DNA from: Flammeovirgaceae bacterium UBA7330 | GTDB taxonomy: Bacteria > Bacteroidota > Bacteroidia > Cytophagales > Cyclobacteriaceae | NCBI GenBank assembly: GCA_002471275.1 | Contig: DKPQ01000017.1 | Location: 868,001-932,000 of the forward strand | Direction of reading: 5' to 3' | Length of the DNA stretch: 64,000 nucleotides | Shown here: one piece after another, positions 8,770 to 17,020 of the stretch | Position numbering within the stretch: position 1 is the first letter of the stretch | Layout: each line of letters starts with the position of its first letter | Program-made: the position numbers and the translations under genes | Notes under the pieces: generated by a model | Database searches by the model: none | Told to the model about the DNA's origin: nothing | The model's input: the letters and a program-made list of their open reading frames with translations, nothing else

Positions 8770-8848
8770 TGGGCATTATTGACAACTTAAGGGGTTGAAA
8801 ATGCCATTCATTCAACGTATTTTTAACTGATCAACACCTCAGCCTAAT

Positions 8849-9835
8849 ATGAAACACATCTCAATTATAGTTCCGGAAGGTCCTGTGGTACTCAGCAGCG
8901 TTGTCGGAGCCTTTAAACTATTTGGACAGGTAAACAACTTTTTAGTTGATCATGGCTCACCACCTGATTATGAGATCCAGCTTGTAGGGTTGAAGGACGA
9001 AACAGAGCTCTACGATGGCTTATTTTCAATTCGACCTAACACAACAATAGATAAAGTATCAAAAACAGATCTGGTAATTGTGACTACCATCATGGGGGAC
9101 ATGCCGTCATCAATCTCTATGAACAACGCGTTTATTCCCTGGATCCAATCGATGCACAGGAACGGAGCGGAGGTAGCCAGTCTCTGTATGGGTACTTTTC
9201 TTTTGGCGGCAACTGGTCTGCTTGATAGCAAAAAAGCGACCACACATTGGATTGGTAAGGAAGCATTTAAAGAGATGTTTCCAGCAGTGAATTTTCAACC
9301 TGAAAGAATAATTACAGATGAACATGGATTGTATACCAGTGGTGGTGCTTATTCATTCCTTAATTTACTGGTATATCTGATTGAGAAATACAATGGCAGA
9401 GACATGGCCATCGCTATCAGCAAGCTGTTTGAAATTGACCTGGACAGATACAATCAATCAGAATTCATGATTTTCGACACCCAAAAAAGCCATGGGGATC
9501 AGACGATACGAAAAGTACAACAATACATAGAGGAACATTTTTCCAGGACACTTTTCATTGATGAACTAGCCGGGTATGTATCACTCAGCAAGCGAAATTT
9601 CATCAGAAGATTTAAGAATGCTACCCAAAACACACCACATGAATACATTCAACGGGTTAAGGTTGAAGCGGCAAAAAAATCTTTTGAACGCACCAATCAA
9701 AATGTAAATGAGGTGATGATGGAAGTTGGGTATGTGGATAATAAGGCATTTAGAAGTGTTTTTAAGAAATTCACGGGATGCTCACCTACAGAATACAGAT
9801 TTAAATACAATAGTTACCTGGCAAAAGCAGTCTGA
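8849..9835 (+). CDS. GlxA-type transcriptional regulator (DJ-1/PfpI plus AraC domains)
   Basis: The 328-residue protein joins a DJ-1/PfpI-like domain (about residues 1-190, with Cys113 in the SLCMGTFLLAATGLLD nucleophile-elbow motif and KKATTHW after it) to a C-terminal AraC double helix-turn-helix (about 218-325, with LAGYVSLSKRNFIRRFK and VGYVDNKAFRSVFKKFTGCSPTEYR). This is the architecture of GlxA-family activators. The inducer is unknown. The dehydrogenase-family gene 73 bp downstream on the same strand is a plausible target or operon partner. Confidence 0.9.
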   Translation: MKHISIIVPEGPVVLSSVVGAFKLFGQVNNFLVDHGSPPDYEIQLVGLKDETELYDGLFSIRPNTTIDKVSKTDLVIVTTIMGDMPSSISMNNAFIPWIQSMHRNGAEVASLCMGTFLLAATGLLDSKKATTHWIGKEAFKEMFPAVNFQPERIITDEHGLYTSGGAYSFLNLLVYLIEKYNGRDMAIAISKLFEIDLDRYNQSEFMIFDTQKSHGDQTIRKVQQYIEEHFSRTLFIDELAGYVSLSKRNFIRRFKNATQNTPHEYIQRVKVEAAKKSFERTNQNVNEVMMEVGYVDNKAFRSVFKKFTGCSPTEYRFKYNSYLAKAV

Positions 9836-9908
9836 TTGCAATCATCTTACCAGTACGCTATCTTGAGAGATCCTTTTTCAACCTTTTCAAACCCCATTAC
9901 TCATAATC

Positions 9909-11030
9909 ATGCCCAATTATTACTTATTCAAACCAGAATTTTTGTCAGAATTCACCTCGAAGGTCTTCAAGTCCTTTGGTGTGGTAGAAGAGGATGCACA
10001 GCTGGCTTCCGATGTTCTTTCAAAATCTGATATCCGAGGGATCGATTCCCATGGAATTGCCAGACTGAAATCCTATGTGGAAATGTTTTCAATTGGCAGG
10101 CTCAACCCAACTCCGAAGATTTCTATAGTTAGAGACAAGAAAAGCGTAGCAACCGTAGATGGAGACAGCGGCCTGGGTTTAATAGTGGGGCCTAAAGCGA
10201 ATGAGATAGCCATGGATAAGGCTTCGAAACATGGTTCGGGGTGGGTGAGTGTTTGTAATACCAATCACTACGGGATTGCCTCATACTACAGTCTTAAAGC
10301 ACTTGAACGCGATATGATTGGTTGGTCCATGACCAATACCTCCAGCATTGTGTCCCCACTCTGGGGAGCTAAAAGCATGTTGGGGACCAATCCCATCTCA
10401 ATCGCATTTCCCGGATATAAAAATCCTCCGATCGTCATTGATTTGGCTACCAGCGTGGTGGCTTTAGGCAAAGTAGAGATAGCCAGACGGCAGGGAAAAT
10501 CAATCCCAGAAGGTTGGATGGTAGATGAAAAAGGACGGGACACTACAAACCCGTCAGATATGTTTAAGGGCAGTCTCTTGCCTCTTGGTTCTACCCGTGA
10601 AATGGGTGGTCATAAAGGCTATTGCTTGTCATCCCTGGTGGATATCTTATGTGGTGTTTTGAGTGGTGCCAATTGGGGGCCTTATGTGCCACAGTTTGCT
10701 ATGTATGAAACTCCACCTGAGAAAAGTGTAGGCAAGGGGATCGGTCATTTTTTTGGAGCCATGGAGATTGATGGTTTTGATGAGGTGAACAACTTCAAGA
10801 AAAGGATCGACCAGTGGATCGAAGAGTTTAGAAGCACACCACCCGTTGAAGGTCAGGAAGCTGTCTTGATTCCAGGTGACCCGGAAAGGGAGGCCGAGAT
10901 AGATCGGTCAAAAAACGAGATACCGGTAATTCAAGCCGTCATCGATGACCTCAACCTGGTTGCCAGGACAACCAAAGTGCCTTTTGACTGGGAACAAGCC
11001 TGTCTGGAGGTGATTGGTAATAAATCTTAA
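9909..11030 (+). CDS. Malate/L-lactate dehydrogenase-family oxidoreductase (Ldh_2 / AllD-like)
   Basis: The 373-residue length is typical of the NAD(P)-dependent Ldh_2 family (malate, ureidoglycolate, 2,3-diketogulonate and related 2-oxoacid reductases). Motifs are the SDIRGIDSHGIARL segment (His48), CNTNHYGIASYYS (His120, candidate catalytic His), LGTNPISIAFPG, VIDLATSVVALGKVE and MGGHKGYCLSSLVDILCGVLSGA. The substrate cannot be set from sequence alone. It follows a GlxA-type regulator with a 73-bp gap and may be under its control. Confidence 0.88.
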   Translation: MPNYYLFKPEFLSEFTSKVFKSFGVVEEDAQLASDVLSKSDIRGIDSHGIARLKSYVEMFSIGRLNPTPKISIVRDKKSVATVDGDSGLGLIVGPKANEIAMDKASKHGSGWVSVCNTNHYGIASYYSLKALERDMIGWSMTNTSSIVSPLWGAKSMLGTNPISIAFPGYKNPPIVIDLATSVVALGKVEIARRQGKSIPEGWMVDEKGRDTTNPSDMFKGSLLPLGSTREMGGHKGYCLSSLVDILCGVLSGANWGPYVPQFAMYETPPEKSVGKGIGHFFGAMEIDGFDEVNNFKKRIDQWIEEFRSTPPVEGQEAVLIPGDPEREAEIDRSKNEIPVIQAVIDDLNLVARTTKVPFDWEQACLEVIGNKS

Positions 11031-11041
11031 CTCAATACTTG

Positions 11042-11401
11042 CTAATCTCTCTTGGTAGCAGTGAGAGGAAAATCATTGTAATCAACAGTCATTTTTCCTT
11101 CGAGCGCTGTACCTTCAAATGTGCCCTGCATCTCTACTTTATAGCCCTGATAGTTGAAGTTGCACTGTAATACTTCATCCTCGATCGTAATGTTATTGAG
11201 TTGATTGCTACCTTGATTGGAGTAGATCACTCCCGTGTATTTATCAACGTCTTTTACAATGGTAAAATAACCAGTTACGTCACCATTGGGCGTGCCCTTC
11301 AAAACGAAGTCCCAGGTTCCAACGGCACTTTCTAAATTTTTTGTAGTAGCACAACTGAAAGCGATTAAAGCAATCAGTCCTAGTGTCCAAAATCTTTGCA
11401 T
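11042..11401 (-). CDS. Small lipoprotein, lipocalin-like beta-barrel (hypothetical)
   Basis: A 119-residue protein with a signal peptide and lipobox (AFSC, Cys at residue 17). The mature part is rich in short beta-strands: VGTWDFVLKGTPNGDVTGYFTIV, then YTGVIYSN, LQCNFNY, YKVEMQGTFEG and LEGKMTVD. Similar short lipoproteins are common in Bacteroidota. The function is unknown. The gene ends 11 bp from the convergent dehydrogenase gene. Confidence 0.7.
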   Translation of the reverse strand: MQRFWTLGLIALIAFSCATTKNLESAVGTWDFVLKGTPNGDVTGYFTIVKDVDKYTGVIYSNQGSNQLNNITIEDEVLQCNFNYQGYKVEMQGTFEGTALEGKMTVDYNDFPLTATKRD

Positions 11402-11550
11402 ATCGGTGGGTTTCGGTTAGAAAAATCGGATGAATATAACGAAATAAATTCTTTATCAGTCTCTAGTTTAAAAAGAAACAACCATATGTCAGTAAAAGAT
11501 CATATTTAGAATTTGACTATATTAACAGATGTACCTTTTTCATTCCTCTC

Positions 11551-12903
11551 ATGAAAAGAAAAACATTTATCCGGCATTCATCAGTAATTTTAGCTGGGGG
11601 CTTACTTAGCCCATACTGGTCGTGTACACCCCGAAAACCAAATCATGAAATGCCTTCCAATGTCAGAACGAACTGGGCAGGGAATTATTCCTATAAAGCG
11701 CCACATTTACACGAACCCACGGATTTGCAGGAGGTTCAGCGGCTGGTTCAAACATTGCCTAAACAAAAGGCCCTGGGTTCAAGACACTGTTTTAACGACA
11801 TAGCGGATAGTCCCGAGCATCAGGTTTCTCTTAAAAACCTTAAGGAAGTAAATCTGGATACGGAAAATAAAACAATTACCGTTCAGGCAGGTGCTCGTTA
11901 TGGTGACTTTTGTGAATCATTGCACCAGCAAGGGCTTGCTTTGCATAACCTGGCTTCTCTGCCACATATTACAGTTGCAGGTGCATGTGCTACCGCGACA
12001 CATGGCTCAGGAGTCAAGAATGGTAACCTGGCGACGGCCGTGAAACAGGTGGAGCTGATAACACCTTCCGGGGAATTTGTAACGATAGGAAGGGACCATG
12101 TTGATTATCCTGCTGTGGTAGTGGGATTGGGTGCTTTTGGGATCATCACCCGGGTTACACTGGATATTCAGGACACTTATGATGTGGAACAATATGTGTT
12201 TCAGGATATGCCATTGTCTTCTGTAGAAAATAATTTTATGGAAGTCATGTCGGCAGGGTATAGTGTGAGTCTATTTACAAACTGGCTCAATAAAAGCATC
12301 AGTGAAGTATGGGTAAAACGGAGGTCGGATCAATCTTATAACTCATTAGGGACTGATTTTTTTGGCGCAACAGCTGCAAAAAGGAATCTACACCCCATTG
12401 CAGATCTTTCTGCGGAGGCTTGCACAGAGCAGCTGGGTGTTCCGGGACCCTGGTATAACCGGATTCCACACTTTAAGATGGGTTTTACCCCCAGTGCTGG
12501 TGCAGAACTTCAATCCGAGTATTTTGTGCCAATGGAAAATGCTGTGGAAGCCATTCTGGCATTGGAACGGATGAGAGAGGAGATCAACCCGCATTTGATG
12601 ATCACAGAGGTGAGAACCATTGCTAAAGATGGTTTTTGGATGAGTCCGTGTTTTAATCAGAATAGTGTAGCCATACATTTTACCTGGAAACAACACCCTC
12701 AAGAAGTCATGGCTTTACTGCCAAAAATAGAACGGGAGCTATCAGGCTTTAATGTGAGACCGCACTGGGGAAAGCTTTTCACGATTAGCAAGCAAACATT
12801 AACAGAAAGATACCCAATGAGTGGTGAGTTCAAAAAACTGGCGACAATGTATGATCCGGATGGAAAATTTATGAACCGATACCTGAATCAAAATCTCTTC
12901 TGA
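11551..12903 (+). CDS. Exported FAD-dependent alditol-oxidase-like enzyme
   Basis: The 450-residue protein closely follows the pattern I recall for alditol/xylitol oxidases (VAO/ALO superfamily): NWAGNYSY start, GSRHCFNDIAD (His79, site of covalent FAD attachment in AldO), LHNLASLPHITVAGACATATHGSG, VVVGLGAFGIITRVTLD, CTEQLGVPGPW, FTPSAGAELQSEYFVP and RPHWGKLFTI. Such enzymes oxidise polyols with O2, giving H2O2. The first 30 residues add a basic-hydrophobic leader (MKRKTFIR, a KR variant of a Tat-like motif) and a Cys at residue 25, so export after cofactor loading is likely; the lipobox (YWSC) is poor. The substrate is inferred. Confidence 0.85.
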   Translation: MKRKTFIRHSSVILAGGLLSPYWSCTPRKPNHEMPSNVRTNWAGNYSYKAPHLHEPTDLQEVQRLVQTLPKQKALGSRHCFNDIADSPEHQVSLKNLKEVNLDTENKTITVQAGARYGDFCESLHQQGLALHNLASLPHITVAGACATATHGSGVKNGNLATAVKQVELITPSGEFVTIGRDHVDYPAVVVGLGAFGIITRVTLDIQDTYDVEQYVFQDMPLSSVENNFMEVMSAGYSVSLFTNWLNKSISEVWVKRRSDQSYNSLGTDFFGATAAKRNLHPIADLSAEACTEQLGVPGPWYNRIPHFKMGFTPSAGAELQSEYFVPMENAVEAILALERMREEINPHLMITEVRTIAKDGFWMSPCFNQNSVAIHFTWKQHPQEVMALLPKIERELSGFNVRPHWGKLFTISKQTLTERYPMSGEFKKLATMYDPDGKFMNRYLNQNLF

Positions 12904-12986
12904 AAGCTCGCTAATCAGGCACTCAAAATTTAGGTGTTATTCCAAAATATTGATTGTTGTTTAGGTACAAAAACGTATTGATACAC

Positions 12987-12994
12987 TACTTTTG
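12987..12994 (+). promoter_or_regulatory. Candidate -7 element before the antiporter gene
   Basis: TACTTTTG at 12987-12994 matches TAnnTTTG and lies about 40 bp before the ATG at 13035. No convincing TTTG lies 19-21 bp upstream, so this is tentative. Confidence 0.3.
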
Positions 12995-13034
12995 TTGGCT
13001 AAATCAGGCTATACGTTTAGTCTGGTTAGCCTAA

Positions 13035-14003
13035 ATGGTATACATACTTTTTGTAATAGGTTTTGTCCTCTTGATTAAGGGGGCTGACCTGCTTGTAGAC
13101 GGAGCTTCTTCACTTGCCAAAAGATATTCATTATCCGAATTGGTTATCGGTTTAACCATCGTTTCTTTTGGGACCAGCACGCCAGAATTAATTGTCAATA
13201 TTTTCGCCAGTTTCAATGGTAGTTCGGATCTGGCTATCGGGAATATTTTCGGTAGTAACATAGCCAATATATTACTGATTTTGGGTTGTTCGGCCCTGGT
13301 GCGCCCATTGCCTATTCAAAGGAGTATTTACTTCACCGAGATTCCTATTTCCCTGGTAGCTACATTCATGATTGGATTTCTGGCCAATGCCAATCTTTTT
13401 GTACATACCAGTGGCTTGTGGATCAGCAGGTATGATGGGATCCTTCTCTTGTTGTTTTTCGGACTTTTTATGACCTACATTTTTGTCGTGGCACGTGACA
13501 AATCCAACGGATTCGTGACAGAGAGTGTCAATGATGAAATCCTGATTATGTCTGTGAAAAAATCTGTGATTTTCATGGTACTAGGGATTGTAGCCTTATT
13601 TTTTGGCGGTAAATGGATTGTAGATGGTGCTGTGCATATGGCAAGAGAAATAGGTTTAAGTGAGTCTTTTATTGGTTTGACCGTCATAGCGGTGGGAACT
13701 TCACTTCCGGAGCTTGTTACCTCGATGGTGGCGGCTAAAAAGGGCAGGGCAGACATGGCTATCGGGAATGTGATTGGATCAAATATTTTTAATATTTTCT
13801 GGATTCTTGGTTTAAGTGCAGTGATCAAGGCGTTGCCCTTCGATGTGATCAACAACATGGATATTCTCATGCTCATCTTCGCCAGTACCCTATTGATTTT
13901 CGCTGTGATCAATGGTAAAAAGCCTGTGGTGAGTCGCTTCGAGGGGATTGTATTCGTAACTGTATACGTCGGGTATTTAACTTATTTAGTGCTTAGAGGG
14001 TAA
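13035..14003 (+). CDS. Calcium/sodium antiporter family protein (CaCA, YrbG-like)
   Basis: The 322-residue membrane protein has ten or so helices and the two inverted alpha-repeats of the CaCA superfamily. Repeat 1 has VSFGTSTPELIVNI and GNIFGSNIANILLILG; repeat 2 has VAVGTSLPELVTSM and GNVIGSNIFNIFWILG. The acidic residues of both GTSxPEL motifs, which bind the cation, are present. It should exchange Ca2+ (or K+/Na+) across the inner membrane. The DUF2141 gene starts 6 bp after it, suggesting co-transcription. Confidence 0.92.
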   Translation: MVYILFVIGFVLLIKGADLLVDGASSLAKRYSLSELVIGLTIVSFGTSTPELIVNIFASFNGSSDLAIGNIFGSNIANILLILGCSALVRPLPIQRSIYFTEIPISLVATFMIGFLANANLFVHTSGLWISRYDGILLLLFFGLFMTYIFVVARDKSNGFVTESVNDEILIMSVKKSVIFMVLGIVALFFGGKWIVDGAVHMAREIGLSESFIGLTVIAVGTSLPELVTSMVAAKKGRADMAIGNVIGSNIFNIFWILGLSAVIKALPFDVINNMDILMLIFASTLLIFAVINGKKPVVSRFEGIVFVTVYVGYLTYLVLRG

Positions 14004-14009
14004 AGGATT

Positions 14010-14429
14010 ATGGTAATCTTTGTTCATCTTTTGGCATATATGATGTGTCTGGTGGAAAACCATCATGTGTCAGTTCATTTTGAAAATATCAGGACCAATC
14101 AGGGGACACTTTTAGTGGGTGTTTATACCAACCAGGCTCAATGGAAAATCAGGAAACCTCTATTTGAGGTAGTCCTCCCCAAAACCAACTGGAAGGATGG
14201 GAAGATGACTGCCGAGATTCCCGGATTCGGTTCGGGCGTATATGGCATAGCTGTACTCGACGATATCAATGACAACCAGGTGGTGGATATGGGATTGATC
14301 TTTCCTAAAGAAGGATTTGGATTCTCCAATTATGAACACAAAACCTGGTTCTTGCCGACTTTCGATGATTTTGATTTTACACTACCGGAAAACCATCAGA
14401 TAACAATAAGAATAAGATATCTCGATTAG
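14010..14429 (+). CDS. DUF2141-family secreted protein
   Basis: The 139-residue protein has a short hydrophobic leader and the DUF2141 pattern: VSVHFENIRTNQGTLLVGVY, then PGFGSGVYGIAVLDDINDNQ with a D-x-N-x-N/D acidic turn, and FPKEGFGFSNY. The family is periplasmic or surface exposed and of unknown function; the DINDNQ turn could bind Ca2+ (inference). The gene starts 6 bp after the antiporter gene. Confidence 0.82.
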   Translation: MVIFVHLLAYMMCLVENHHVSVHFENIRTNQGTLLVGVYTNQAQWKIRKPLFEVVLPKTNWKDGKMTAEIPGFGSGVYGIAVLDDINDNQVVDMGLIFPKEGFGFSNYEHKTWFLPTFDDFDFTLPENHQITIRIRYLD

Positions 14430-14522
14430 GTCTGCTTCATTGAAGGATATTTACAACCCTTGAAGGAGAGAACAGGTTGAGTCTGATGGTGTATCACAGT
14501 TTTAACTCCGGAAAATAGCGAT

Positions 14523-16898
14523 CTATTCGGAATTGATGATCATTACCGGAAAATCATTTCCAAAGCTGTAGCTTGAAGGATATTGTGGAGTCCCCTGGTA
14601 TTTTTCGGCAAGTTCAGGGACACGCTCTTCCACGTAAGCACTAAGCTCTCTCACGGTGATTTTCTTATCTCCGTTTGCACCATCAGCTGCACCCTTCAGC
14701 CCTTCGAGCAATGTGTAGGTAAAGACGCCGTGACCAATGGTTTCAAATTCCGTGGCGAATTGCTCGGATCCCGTTGCTGTGATCCAGAATGTGCCCGTGC
14801 TTCTGGCAAGTTGTGCGATCGCCTTTTCTTCCAGTATCCCTCTCGAAGCAATGGCGTCCAAAGCAGCTGCTGACTGACAGGCATCCAGAATGAAAAGTTG
14901 CTTTTGAGCGTTGATGTTTTTTGAAATTTCCTTCAGCTCTGAGGCGGCTAATGCTTTTTGGAAAAGCAATTCATCCCTTCCATAGATTTGTGTGACATCA
15001 TGCGGTACCAGGAAGAATTCTGCCGGTGCATCAATGCCTTTAGACATCACGCCATGACCGGCATAGTAAAAAACCAACAGGTCTTGCTCCCGGGCCTCTG
15101 ACATCACTTCAGCAAATACCGATTCTATCTTAGACTTTGTGAAATCTGCATTTCTGATGCTTAAGTGCTTTACTTCGCTGAACAGGGTGGATTGATCGCC
15201 TGACAGGGCAGAGGAAAATGCTTCTGCATCAGCAATGGCATAATTAAGATTGTATCTTGGGTTTTTGTATTCATTGATCCCCACAGTAATGAGAAATAGC
15301 CTGGGAGGCGCATCCGTATTGCCTGAATAGTTGATGATGAGCTTTTGTTTTTCGGTGTCAATACCACTTTTGGATGTTCCCACCACATACAGGTAATTCT
15401 CATTTCCCAGGGCATTGGAAAGTGTGACATCAAAGGTGATCAGGCTGGTTGGGTCTTCATTCACAGCAACTAACTTGTTGTTATGAAATAGCTTGATCTG
15501 TTTGAGGTTTTCCTTGTTTTCTGTTGCTGCCACCTGAAGTTGGACTTGCTTTTTGGTCGTAGAAGAACGAACCATGCCATCCTCCATTTTTACCTGTTGC
15601 CCATCGAGGGAAATGACCTGGATAACCGGAATTTCTTCAATCGCTTCTTCAATATCTATCTCTTCAATCAACTGGTCCTTATAAAGTAGCGATCGCAAGA
15701 GCTTTGGTGTAAACCCTCGTTCAAAGGTGCTGGCAAGGCTGGTCTTTTTATTGGATTTCCTGGCACCCCAGTAAAGTTTCTCAGAAGATGCTGATGTCCC
15801 GTCAAATCTACCGTCTCGAGAAACAACCGCATATTCTCCGTCAGCATCTACAAAGATGTACCCGATGATCTCATTTTGGGTGGCACTGTATATCTGGTTG
15901 ATATTGTCGCCATAGGCATTGATCAGTACTTTGTCATCATCAATCAGGTAGTGGGGATGAGCCTGATAATCTCCATAATATGAAAGCGAACTGGAACTAC
16001 GCTCTCTCTTGGTTTTTTGTGTCGTAAAAATGGTACCACCCTTGTTATAATCAAAGACAGAAAACCCCCTGTATCCAACCGAGCCGATGACTTTATCTTC
16101 AATTCGGATTTTAGTCATAAGTCCTCCCATTTCGCTTGCTTTTGCCTGCTCACCCGCCATGATCATAATGGGCTGGTAGTCATTGCCTGATGGTAATGTT
16201 CTATGACCATACACCGGGATTGCCGGGCTCAATCCCGGAACCGCATTGTTTTGGTAATAAAAGACCTTTCCGCTCTTGTCGTACAGCCCGAAATACTTCT
16301 TTTTATAGTTTTCGATTTCTCTCCCTGTATGATAGTCGAAAGTATACATCTGGTTTCTGATCAGCGACCATTTCGGGCTTATAATAATTTGTGGTCCAGT
16401 GAAGCTAAAATCGATGATCATGATGTTTTGCTTGATCTGCAACGTCTGAGATATTTTCATTTGGTCTTTGTCCCAGATCTCGACATGATTTTGAAACGCA
16501 ACCCCGAAGTGATTGTCAAACCTAGCAACACGGGCGTTTTGAACCTTTTCCTGATAACTTTTGGTGAGTAGTATTTCACCCGTCTTCCAATCGAGAAGCC
16601 TTATTCTGTTGCTTTCTACAATTAAAAGTGCTTTGTCATCCTGAGTAAACGCAATCTCGAAAACCTCAAGCAGGTCGATTTTATAGGAGTAGGTAAATAC
16701 TGAGTTGTAAAAATCAAAAATCCTGAGCTCTCCATTTTCCAGCAGGAAGGCTGCCTGTTTTTGATCGGATGTCACTGCCATACCGACCTGTAAGGCATCT
16801 AGCTGATCATCTTCATATTCAAGACGTGTCTTGTCCACCACCTGGGCCAGGATAGTGGTGTAAAGCGACAACATTAATACTAAAAGCAGCGACTTCAT
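14523..16898 (-). CDS. Secreted WD40-like/caspase-fold protein, copy 1
   Basis: The 791-residue protein has a signal peptide (to about residue 18), an N-terminal half of WD40-like beta-propeller repeats (about 25-400, with blade-like LRIFDF, IRLLDWKTGEIL and VEIWDKD strands), a beta-rich linker (about 430-535) and a C-terminal peptidase C14/caspase domain (about 540-790). The catalytic dyad is intact: His615 in FYYAGHGVMSKG and Cys674 in FILDACQSAA. Prokaryotic caspase homologues usually cleave after Lys or Arg; the target here is unknown. The neighbour at 17021 is a close paralog, and a third caspase lies at 22123, so this is a local cluster. The upstream sequence is also partly conserved between the two paralogs. 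Confidence 0.9.
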   Translation of the reverse strand: MKSLLLVLMLSLYTTILAQVVDKTRLEYEDDQLDALQVGMAVTSDQKQAAFLLENGELRIFDFYNSVFTYSYKIDLLEVFEIAFTQDDKALLIVESNRIRLLDWKTGEILLTKSYQEKVQNARVARFDNHFGVAFQNHVEIWDKDQMKISQTLQIKQNIMIIDFSFTGPQIIISPKWSLIRNQMYTFDYHTGREIENYKKKYFGLYDKSGKVFYYQNNAVPGLSPAIPVYGHRTLPSGNDYQPIMIMAGEQAKASEMGGLMTKIRIEDKVIGSVGYRGFSVFDYNKGGTIFTTQKTKRERSSSSLSYYGDYQAHPHYLIDDDKVLINAYGDNINQIYSATQNEIIGYIFVDADGEYAVVSRDGRFDGTSASSEKLYWGARKSNKKTSLASTFERGFTPKLLRSLLYKDQLIEEIDIEEAIEEIPVIQVISLDGQQVKMEDGMVRSSTTKKQVQLQVAATENKENLKQIKLFHNNKLVAVNEDPTSLITFDVTLSNALGNENYLYVVGTSKSGIDTEKQKLIINYSGNTDAPPRLFLITVGINEYKNPRYNLNYAIADAEAFSSALSGDQSTLFSEVKHLSIRNADFTKSKIESVFAEVMSEAREQDLLVFYYAGHGVMSKGIDAPAEFFLVPHDVTQIYGRDELLFQKALAASELKEISKNINAQKQLFILDACQSAAALDAIASRGILEEKAIAQLARSTGTFWITATGSEQFATEFETIGHGVFTYTLLEGLKGAADGANGDKKITVRELSAYVEERVPELAEKYQGTPQYPSSYSFGNDFPVMIINSE

Positions 16899-17020
16899 AA
16901 AGCTCAGGAGACGGTGTCATCCTAAGTTAGTAAAAAAAGAAGGCTTGGGTCAAGTTAAAACACACGAAATAGCTACCAATAAGGCTTTGCGTGGTTCTTT
17001 ATAGTGAAATAAATAATCGC

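Noticed and set aside
8287..8790. Plus-strand small genes opposite the DUF1761 gene
   Set aside because: They are antisense frames of a clear membrane protein and have no family features.
14430..14522. Terminator between the DUF2141 and caspase genes
   Set aside because: Only a weak, mismatched stem could be drawn near 14507-14530 and it lacks a T-tract.
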